A stretch of 64,000 nucleotides of DNA. Origin: DAOTXL01 sp034435455. Lineage in GTDB: Bacteria; Chloroflexota; Anaerolineae; JAAYZQ01. The notes beneath the pieces are model-generated. The model was not told where the DNA came from, made no database searches, and saw only the letters and a list, made by a program, of their open reading frames with translations. The position numbers and the translations under genes are program-made. Of this stretch, positions 57,804 through 64,000 are shown piece after piece; position 1 is the stretch's first letter, and every line of letters begins with the position of its first letter. Location: NCBI GenBank assembly GCA_034435455.1, contig DAOTXL010000070.1, forward strand, positions 1 to 64,000. Direction: 5' to 3'.

Positions 57804-58685
57804 TCACCGCCGAAAGCCATAGATGGTGACGCGGCCCTCTTCGACCACGATCTGCTCCAGGCAAAGGGGATAGTCGGCTGGATACCAGTTCAGCAGTTCC
57901 AGGATGATCTTTTCAACCTCTTGTTTGACCAGGCCGGGCGTGCTCACCCCCACGATGGAGACGGCCTGGACTTGCGCCTGGGGCAGACAATCGCGGGCTA
58001 CGACGATGCCGCTGACCTGGGCGCTCACGTCAAAGCCCATGACTGTGATTTTGCCCTGAATGACCACCTGATCGCGGTTCAGTTGCACGTGAAGGTCGTG
58101 GTAGGGCAGGTCCGGGTAGCTCGCCAGCAAAGAGGTCAATTCCTGGTTCAGCATCGCTTCTCCATAGCGGATCTGCACTGCTCGCCCGACGGCAGAGCGG
58201 TTCATCTCGGCGTTCAGGTGCATCAGGCTGTCAAAGGCAGGCTCGGCCAGCAGCAACGGGCTGCTGGACAGGGCCGCGGTGGGCTGGGGAGGTGGGGTTG
58301 CTGTATTGCCGGCAGGTGCAGAGGGCCGGGCGGTTGAGCCGGCAGGTTGCGGCTGTGGGGTGGCCCCGGCCCTGACAACCGAGATGGCCTGACGTTGGGG
58401 TGGCGGCGTCGTGGTCGCTGTCGGGGGTTGGGCTGGGGTCTCTGAGGCCTTTTCCATAGCCACGGTCGGGAGGGCCGGCCGGGTCGCCAAGCCGGAGGCC
58501 TTGGGGCTCGCCTGTTTCCACAGCGTCACCACCGTGGCCTGGTGTTCGCGGACAAAGGTCTCAATGCCCAGGTTCACCATGTCGGTGGCTGCCAGGCCTA
58601 CCACCACGGCCACCGCCACCCAGAACACCAGGTTTACGATGGCCAGGATGGTCAGGCAATGCCAGCGGGATATTCGATCGCTCAT
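57804..58685 (-). CDS. Membrane-anchored protein with Pro/Thr-rich linker, function unknown
   Basis: A 293-residue protein not recognised. Residues about 10-38 form a single membrane segment. Residues 55-140 are a Pro/Ala/Thr-rich disordered linker. Residues about 150-293 form an alpha/beta domain (RAVQIRYGEAMLNQELTSLL, LHVQLNRDQVVIQGKITVMG, VIGFDVSAQ-like strands, then VKQEVEKIILELLNWYPA and a final VVEEGRVTIYGFRR). The pattern of strands separated by a helix resembles DUF2993/LmeA-like lipid-binding domains, but only weakly. It lies between thiI and the MDR gene, all on the minus strand. Confidence 0.72.
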   Translation of the reverse strand: MSDRISRWHCLTILAIVNLVFWVAVAVVVGLAATDMVNLGIETFVREHQATVVTLWKQASPKASGLATRPALPTVAMEKASETPAQPPTATTTPPPQRQAISVVRAGATPQPQPAGSTARPSAPAGNTATPPPQPTAALSSSPLLLAEPAFDSLMHLNAEMNRSAVGRAVQIRYGEAMLNQELTSLLASYPDLPYHDLHVQLNRDQVVIQGKITVMGFDVSAQVSGIVVARDCLPQAQVQAVSIVGVSTPGLVKQEVEKIILELLNWYPADYPLCLEQIVVEEGRVTIYGFRR

Positions 58686-58701
58686 ATCGGTAGCTCTACA
58701 T

Positions 58702-59847
58702 CTACTCGCTGTCAGGGTGGGCGGGTCTGTTGCCCGTTCCAGTTGTAGCCATCTGTTCCAGCAGTTCGAGCAGGTGGGGCACGCTGGCCTGGGTCAGGGG
58801 GCGGTTGGGTAGAAAGGGGCAGGGTGGGGACTGCCGGACCGAGGCTTCATAGGTGCCGATGCGCCGCGCCAGGGCCATGATCTCGGTCTTGTCCAGACCG
58901 ATGAGTGGACGCAGGATCGGCTTGGGGATGCCGTAGGAGATGACCTCCAGGTTGCTCAGCGTCTGGCTGGCCACCTGGCCCAGGGAATCGCCCGTTACCA
59001 GGGCCGCAGCTCCCATCTCCTCGGCGATTTCGGCTGCCCTGGTGAGCATGGTCCGTTTGCAGAACAGGCAGGTCCATCGTTCCTGGTGGAGTGCCCGCAG
59101 CCGGGCCAGGACCGGTGCCAGCGCCTCCTGGTGGGAAAGGATGATGGGCCGCAGCCGCCAGCCGTAGGCATGACGGTTCAGCGCCTCGACGATGGCCAGC
59201 ATCTGTTCCGCCTGGGCCGGGTCGGTGCTAAAGTGGAGTGGGATGACGCCGCAGCCGCGTTTCAGCATCAGCCAGGCGGCTACCGGCGAGTCGATTCCGC
59301 TGGACAGCAGGGCCACCACCCGTCCCTGGCTGCCCACCGGCAGGCCACCCGGCCCGGCGACCGTCTCGCCAAAGACCAGGGCTCGCCCTGGCTGCACTTC
59401 CACGCCGATCTCTACGTCGGGTTGGGAGAGGTTCACCGGCGCGCCGGTAGCAGCCACAACCGCCGCCCCCACCTGTCGCTCGATCTGGGGAGAGGGGGTG
59501 GGGAAGGACTTGTCGGCCCGCTGCGCTGTAACGCGGAACGGCCGGGCCGGGCCGACCCTGGCCCTTTGGGCCACAGCCACCGCCTCTTGGGCGATGGCTT
59601 CCAGGTCGGCAGCTACCTCGAAAACCGGGCTGAGCGAGACGATGCCGAAGACCCGCTGCACGGCGGCGATAGCCTCCTGGGGCCGGTCGGTTTCCAGGTA
59701 AAGGCGCTGACCCTCTTGCCATACCCGGCCGACCAGGCCGTGGGCTTTGAGGCATTCCCGCACGTTGCGCCGCAGCTTGCGACAGAAATAGGTGCGGTTC
59801 TGTCCCTTCAATCCGATCTCACCGTAACGTAATAGAATCAGGCTCAT
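58702..59847 (-). CDS. thiI: tRNA 4-thiouridine synthase
   Basis: A 381-residue ThiI: N-terminal ferredoxin-like and THUMP domains (LILLRYGEIGLKGQNRTYF; RVTAQRADKSFP) and a PP-loop ATPase domain from about 175 with ALLSSGIDSPVAAWLML (the usual SGGIDS here is SSGIDS). It adenylates U8 of tRNA for thiolation; the enzyme is often also needed for the thiamine thiazole. No rhodanese domain is present, as in many short ThiI proteins. CLFCKRTML carries a CxxC pair seen in this family. It begins 24 bp after the epimerase gene. Confidence 0.94.
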   Translation of the reverse strand: MSLILLRYGEIGLKGQNRTYFCRKLRRNVRECLKAHGLVGRVWQEGQRLYLETDRPQEAIAAVQRVFGIVSLSPVFEVAADLEAIAQEAVAVAQRARVGPARPFRVTAQRADKSFPTPSPQIERQVGAAVVAATGAPVNLSQPDVEIGVEVQPGRALVFGETVAGPGGLPVGSQGRVVALLSSGIDSPVAAWLMLKRGCGVIPLHFSTDPAQAEQMLAIVEALNRHAYGWRLRPIILSHQEALAPVLARLRALHQERWTCLFCKRTMLTRAAEIAEEMGAAALVTGDSLGQVASQTLSNLEVISYGIPKPILRPLIGLDKTEIMALARRIGTYEASVRQSPPCPFLPNRPLTQASVPHLLELLEQMATTGTGNRPAHPDSE

Positions 59848-59871
59848 GGTGTAAGCGTGAGGCGTCAATCC

Positions 59872-60852
59872 TCACAGCCAGTTGTTGTGCCGGTACCAGT
59901 CTGCGGTTTCGCGCACTGCTGTCTCCAGATCGTAGCGCGGCACCCAGCCCAGTTCTCGTTGTGCTTTTTGTCCGGAGCAGAGCCAGTAACGTTGCCGCAG
60001 GTCCAGCACGCGCTGGTCGTTGAGCAGGGGGGGCTTGCCGGTCAGCCGTCCCTGCACCTTGGACCCCAGAGCGATCGGGGTCAACACCGCTTCGGGCAGG
60101 GTGAGGCGGAGCGGGCGTTTGTCCAGGGCCCGGGCAATGGCGGCGGACAGGTCGGCATAGCGGTATGCCGGGCCGCAGCCAAAGTAGGTCTGTCCCTCTG
60201 CCCCCTCGCTTTCCAGGGCCAGCAGCAACAGTTCCACCAGGTCCCGGACGTAGATCAGGCTGATCTTGCGCTCCTGCCGTCCCAGTTGCAGGCTCAGGCC
60301 CCGTTTCACCAAGTCAAAGTAGGCGAAAAAGTCGCGGTCCCGGGGGCCAAAGACGGCTGCCGGCCGCACGATCGTCACCGGCAGCCGGTCGGATATCTTT
60401 TGTAGGGCCTGCTCGGCGGCCCACTTGCTTTGGCCATACCAGGTGATAGGGTGGGGCGGATGCGCCTCGTCCAGATAGTCATCCGGCCCCGATGAAGGGC
60501 CGGCTGCTGCCTGGCTGGAGACGAACAGGAAACGACGCAGGCCGGGGTTTGCTTCCAGGCAGGCCTGGGCCAGGGCAGCGGTGCCCTCGGTGTTGACGCG
60601 GAGAAAGGTTGCCTTATCCGGGGCCCGGGTCAGGGCGGCGCAGTGACAGATGGCATCCACTCCCTGGCAGGCCTGGCGCAGGCTTTCGGGGTCGCGCACG
60701 TCGGCGTAGGCCCACTCTACCGGCAGATGCTCGATGTAGGTCAGGTTGCTGCTACGCCGCACCATGCAGCGCAGCCGGTAGCCCCGTGCCAGCAACGCCT
60801 CTGTCAGGTGGGAGCCAACGAAGCCGTTAGCCCCTGTAATCAGAACATTCAT
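59872..60852 (-). CDS. NAD-dependent epimerase/dehydratase (extended SDR)
   Basis: A 326-residue extended SDR. The NAD site is LITGANGFVGSH at residue 4; catalytic Ser lies in FVSSQAAAGPS and YxxxK in YGQSKWAAE. A 3-beta-hydroxysteroid dehydrogenase/nucleotide-sugar epimerase type. Substrate unknown. It carries its own promoter 142 bp upstream and is followed by thiI. Confidence 0.92.
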   Translation of the reverse strand: MNVLITGANGFVGSHLTEALLARGYRLRCMVRRSSNLTYIEHLPVEWAYADVRDPESLRQACQGVDAICHCAALTRAPDKATFLRVNTEGTAALAQACLEANPGLRRFLFVSSQAAAGPSSGPDDYLDEAHPPHPITWYGQSKWAAEQALQKISDRLPVTIVRPAAVFGPRDRDFFAYFDLVKRGLSLQLGRQERKISLIYVRDLVELLLLALESEGAEGQTYFGCGPAYRYADLSAAIARALDKRPLRLTLPEAVLTPIALGSKVQGRLTGKPPLLNDQRVLDLRQRYWLCSGQKAQRELGWVPRYDLETAVRETADWYRHNNWL

Positions 60853-60993
60853 CGCTATGCGCCGCTTCCGGCGATGGGCAGATCAAGGGCAGGGATTCCA
60901 TTCTCTTTGTAAAGTTGTGTGATTCTGGCCCGGTGTTGCAGCCCTGATCCCATTACTTTTTCCTTTACCTTTGCTGCCCGGTGTCACGTTATC

Positions 60994-61022
60994 AGTGTAG
61001 CACAGGCCGGGTGTTTTGTCAA
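60994..61022 (-). promoter_or_regulatory. Promoter of the epimerase-thiI genes
   Basis: On the minus strand, TTGACA (61022-61017) and TACACT (60999-60994) with a 17-bp spacer. Confidence 0.8.
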
Positions 61023-61099
61023 TCCATCGGCCAGAGCGATTTTCTCCAGCCGCCGGGTGTGTGGTATCATGTCCCCAGGCTATAGAGAGGGGGAGTACC

Positions 61100-61519
61100 A
61101 TGAGACGAGAATATCCAGAAGCGCCCATCGTCGGCGTTGGGGCGATCATCCGCGACGGTGACCGGATCGTCCTGATCCGGCGGAACCAGGAGCCGTCCAG
61201 AGGCCGCTGGACCTTTCCCGGCGGCCTCGTCGAGCTGGGCGAACCGGTCCGCGACGCCGCCCGGCGGGAAGCCCTGGAAGAGACGGGGCTGGTCGTGGAG
61301 ATCGGAGAGGTGGCTGCCGTGTTGGACAATGTGGTGCACGACGAGGCCGACCGCATCCGCTACCACTATGTCATCGTGGATTTTCTGGCCCGGCTGGTCG
61401 GTGGCAGGCTGCAGCCCGGCAGCGACGTGAGCGATGTCTGTTGGGCCGGCCTGGCCGACCTGGATGCGTTGGATGTGACGGAAAAGGCAGCGGAAATCGC
61501 CCGACGGTTGTTGGGGTGA
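61100..61519 (+). CDS. Nudix hydrolase
   Basis: A 139-residue Nudix protein. The Nudix box is GGLVELGEPVRDAARREALE followed by ETGLVV, matching GX5EX7REUXEEXGU. ATG 61100 has GAGAGGGGGAG upstream. The VGVGAIIRDGDRIVLIRR strand is typical of the ADP-sugar or NADH-pyrophosphatase-like group; the substrate is not clear. It is the only plus-strand gene in a run of minus-strand genes. Confidence 0.93.
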   Translation: MRREYPEAPIVGVGAIIRDGDRIVLIRRNQEPSRGRWTFPGGLVELGEPVRDAARREALEETGLVVEIGEVAAVLDNVVHDEADRIRYHYVIVDFLARLVGGRLQPGSDVSDVCWAGLADLDALDVTEKAAEIARRLLG

Positions 61520-61544
61520 TAGGGAGGCCTCTGGGCGGCCTGCC

Positions 61545-63563
61545 TCATTTGACCATCTTGCGCAATTGCGCTTCGTCTATGATCTTGACCCCCAGCTTCT
61601 GTGCCTTGTCCAGCTTGGAGCCGGCCTTTTCCCCGGCCAGCAGGTAGTCAGTCTTGCTGCTCACCGCACCGGTTACCTTGCCGCCGTGGGCCTGGATAAA
61701 CTCGGCGGCCTGCTCGCGGCTCATGGTCGGCAGGGTGCCGGTGATGACGAAGGTCAGGCCGGCGAGGGGCCTGGGGCCAGCCGCTTCGACCTTTTGGGCC
61801 TCGGTGCGCACCCCTGCCCTCTTGAGCTTGTGCAGCAGGCGGCGGTTGGGTTCGCGATGGAACCAGTCGGCGATGCTGCTGGCCAGCTTGGGGCCGATGC
61901 CGGGGATCTGCTGGAGTTCTTCCACCGAGGCAGCGGCCAGGGCATCGAGGGAGTGAAAGTGGTCCATCAACGTCTCGGCCACCGTGCTGCCCACACCACG
62001 GATGCCCAAAGCTGTCAACAGCCGGGCCGGCGGCCGCTCCTTGCTGGCCTCGATGGCCGCCAGCAGGTTGCTCACCTTTTTCTCGGCAAACCCTTCCAGC
62101 CGCAGGATCTGCTCAGCCGTCAGGGAATAGATGTCGGCCACATCGCGGATCAGCCCCCGTTCGACAAACAGCTCAGCCTGCCGCGTGCCAAAGCCCTCGA
62201 TATCCATCGCCCCCCGGCTGACAAAATGCTCCACACTCCGCACCAGTTGGGCCGGGCAGGCGGCGTTGATGCAGTAAAAGGCCACCTCGCCTTCGGGGTG
62301 TTCCACCGGTTCGCCGCAGGCGGGGCAGCGGTCGGGCATGCGCCACGGCTTTGTGCCCGGCGGGCGCAGTTCCAGCACCGGGCCGAGCACCTGGGGGATC
62401 ACCTCTCCGGCGCGCTTGACGACCACCATGTCCCCTTCGCGGATGTCCCGTTCGGCGACATAGTCGGCGTTGTGCAGCGTGGCGTTGCTGACGGTCACCC
62501 CGCCGATGCGCACCGGTTCCAGTTCGGCAGCGGGGTTCAGGCTGCCGGTGCGCCCCACGTTGACCACAATCCGCTTCAGGCGGGTTACCGCCTCGGGGGC
62601 CGGATACTTGTAGGCGATGGCCCAGCGGGGCGCGTTGCCCACCGCTCCCAGCCGTTCCTGGGTGGCAAAATCATCAATCTTGATCACCAGCCCGTCGGCC
62701 TCAAAGTTGAGGGTGTGCCGCACTTTCTCCCAGGCAACCACATAGTCCACCACCGCTTCCAGGTCGGTAAAGCGCCGGTTCAGGTCACTGACCGGGAAGC
62801 CGAGCTGCCGCAGATAGTCCAGCGCTTCCCACTGGCTACGGAGGGTCGGGCCACCCTCTATCTCCACGACCTGATAGCAGAACAGGCTCAACGGCCGTGA
62901 GGCGGTGATGCTCGAATCGAGCACGCGCAGGCTGCCGGCAGCGGTGTTGCGCGGGTTGGCGTAGGTCTTTTTGCCCAGGGCTTCCTGTTCGCGGTTGAAC
63001 GCCTCAAAGGCGTCAATGGGCATGTACGCTTCCCCACGAACCACCAGCCGCGCCGGAGCCCTCAATCCCCTGTCCCTGGTTATCGGCACGCGCAGCGGCA
63101 GGGCTTTGATCGTCCGCAGGTTAGGGGTGATCTCTTCGCCGCGTATGCCGTCGCCCCGGGTGGCGCCCAGGGTAAAGAGGCCATCGGTGTAATGCAGCAC
63201 CACCGTCAGCCCGTCGATCTTGGGTTCGACGACGTAGGCCGGTTCGGGATAGCCTTCGGGCAGCAACCGCAGAAAACGGTCGCGCCAGGCGCGCAGCTCA
63301 TCGGGCTTGAAGGCGTTTTGCAGGCTGAGCATGGGGCGGGGATGGGTAACGGCGGTGAACTCTTCCCGCACCACCCCACCTACTCGCTGGGTCGGCGAGT
63401 CGGGGGTGATGAGTTCAGGATGGGCTGCCTCCAGCTCCTGGAGTTCCCGGTAGAGCGCGTCGTAGGCATCGTCAGAGATGACCGGGTCGTCCAGCACGTA
63501 GTAGCGGTAGCTGTGGTAGCGTATCTGCTCACGCAATTCTTCGATCCGTCGCTTTACGTTCAC
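61545..63563 (-). CDS. ligA: NAD-dependent DNA ligase
   Basis: A 672-residue LigA, the expected length. It has the Ia domain (YYVLDDPVISDDAYD), adenylation domain with active-site K115 in EPKIDGL, OB fold (NVGRTGSLNPAAELEPV), a four-Cys zinc finger (CPACGEPVEHPEG, then CINAACPAQL), helix-hairpin-helix domain (LQQIPGIGPKLASSIADWF) and C-terminal BRCT domain (FVITGTLPTMSREQAAEFI). GTG 63563 has GGAGGAGG 8 nt upstream and is favoured over an upstream extension into the repeats. Essential for joining Okazaki fragments and repair. Confidence 0.97.
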   Translation of the reverse strand: MNVKRRIEELREQIRYHSYRYYVLDDPVISDDAYDALYRELQELEAAHPELITPDSPTQRVGGVVREEFTAVTHPRPMLSLQNAFKPDELRAWRDRFLRLLPEGYPEPAYVVEPKIDGLTVVLHYTDGLFTLGATRGDGIRGEEITPNLRTIKALPLRVPITRDRGLRAPARLVVRGEAYMPIDAFEAFNREQEALGKKTYANPRNTAAGSLRVLDSSITASRPLSLFCYQVVEIEGGPTLRSQWEALDYLRQLGFPVSDLNRRFTDLEAVVDYVVAWEKVRHTLNFEADGLVIKIDDFATQERLGAVGNAPRWAIAYKYPAPEAVTRLKRIVVNVGRTGSLNPAAELEPVRIGGVTVSNATLHNADYVAERDIREGDMVVVKRAGEVIPQVLGPVLELRPPGTKPWRMPDRCPACGEPVEHPEGEVAFYCINAACPAQLVRSVEHFVSRGAMDIEGFGTRQAELFVERGLIRDVADIYSLTAEQILRLEGFAEKKVSNLLAAIEASKERPPARLLTALGIRGVGSTVAETLMDHFHSLDALAAASVEELQQIPGIGPKLASSIADWFHREPNRRLLHKLKRAGVRTEAQKVEAAGPRPLAGLTFVITGTLPTMSREQAAEFIQAHGGKVTGAVSSKTDYLLAGEKAGSKLDKAQKLGVKIIDEAQLRKMVK

Positions 63564-63595
63564 TTCTGACCTCCTCCCACCCGTGCCACCTGTGT

Positions 63596-63752
63596 GGGCG
63601 GGGTTTCCCCGTCCGGCGCGGGGACCGCTGGGCGCGGCGACCGCGCCCCTACTGTACGGGCGGGGTTTCCCCGTCCGGCGCGGTGACCGCGCCCCTACCC
63701 ACACCGCCTGTACCCTACCCACGCTGCCTGTATGGGCGGGGTTTCCCCGCCC
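63596..63752. repeat. REP-like GC-rich repeats
   Basis: GGGCGGGGTTTCCCC occurs at 63596, 63658 and 63734, the first two followed by GTCCGGCGCGG and a GACCGCGCCCCTAC segment, the third by GCCC and a T-run. Each is palindromic (GGGCGGGG against CCCCGCCC-like). They lie directly beside a REP-associated tyrosine transposase, as expected for REP elements mobilised by it. The third is also terminator-like on the plus strand (63734-63759). Confidence 0.65.
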
Positions 63753-63772
63753 ATTTTTTCCTGCCCTGTCCC

Positions 63773-64000
63773 CTATCCCGATCTGGGAAAACGGTTGAAT
63801 CGGTTTGGTGGGGCGGTAGGGTGTAGTTGATCTTGCTCCCAGCGGGCCGGATTGTTCTCAATATACTCCCGGATGCGATCCAGTGCTTGTTCGTTGCGGA
63901 TGGTATGTTCCCAATAGTTGCGTTGCCAAAACGTTACACCGGGTGTGCCTCGTTGCTGGTTGATACGCTTGGTGGTCTGATATTTGTAGTATGCAATGAT
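63773..64000 (-). CDS. REP-associated tyrosine transposase, C-terminal part (truncated by window edge)
   Basis: The minus strand reads IIAYYKYQTTKRINQQRGTP, VTFWQRNYWEHTIRNEQAL, DRIREYIENNPARWEQDQLH and a Pro-rich end before TAG at 63773. This matches the C-terminal half of Y1-type IS200-related transposases (RAYT; TnpA-REP), including the QRNYWEH-like motif and the NPARW end. 75 codons are visible; the start lies beyond position 64000. It ends beside GC-rich palindromes, which are its likely substrates. Confidence 0.85.
   Translation of the reverse strand: MIAYYKYQTTKRINQQRGTPGVTFWQRNYWEHTIRNEQALDRIREYIENNPARWEQDQLHPTAPPNRFNRFPRSG

Overview
The window is GC-rich bacterial DNA with dense gene packing. 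It most resembles an anaerobic or facultative member of the Chloroflexota (Anaerolineae-like). This is inferred from large secreted proteins that end in a YLP-type tail, an archaeal-style split glutamate synthase, LysW-like zinc-ribbon proteins, a tungsten aldehyde:ferredoxin oxidoreductase and a corrinoid methyl-transfer operon. No 16S rRNA gene is present to settle the phylum.

Layout. 1-8 kb: a secreted GEVED protein, a DUF4258/YgiT-zinc-finger pair (toxin-antitoxin-like), a block of nested palindromes and a giant C25 (gingipain-like) protease with DUF11 repeats. 8-10 kb: a TPP riboswitch with terminator controlling thiN and a thiamine-binding lipoprotein. 10-18 kb (minus): lacI-type regulator, sugar ABC transporter, galactokinase and a GAF histidine kinase/ANTAR response regulator, laid out as one galactose-use operon. 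18-20.5 kb: a nitrilase-fold protein that lacks its catalytic Cys, a methyltransferase and a ChbG-type deacetylase. 20.5-27 kb: a second C25 protease and a divergent M14 carboxypeptidase. 27-34 kb: a corrinoid demethylation cassette (activator, UroD-type methyltransferase, corrinoid protein, pterin methyltransferase, DUF1638), a divergent GntR regulator and a second corrinoid protein; two tandem promoters carry CCCTAGGG palindromes. 34-36 kb: a MITE-like repeat, a vapBC relic, a TIM-barrel protein and three tRNA genes (Arg, Ser, Ser).

36-41 kb (minus): a hexuronate operon (uxaE, SDR, HAD protein, LarA-like protein) followed by a slipin. 41-47 kb (minus): a glutamate-synthase-like operon with a tandemly duplicated FMN domain and an attenuator-like leader. 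47-50.5 kb (plus): class III aminotransferase and AOR. 50.5-55.3 kb (minus): threonine synthase and a Zur-type regulator/zinc ABC operon interrupted by a heptamer repeat array. 55.4-64 kb: two LysW-like proteins, a degenerate response regulator, an MDR dehydrogenase, a membrane-anchored unknown, thiI, an epimerase, a Nudix hydrolase, ligA, REP-like repeats and the 3' part of a REP-associated transposase cut by the window edge.

At least fourteen sigma-70-like promoters can be read directly, nearly all with exactly 17 bp between the -35 and -10 boxes. Coding regions often overlap by 1-4 bp, so most genes appear to be co-transcribed.
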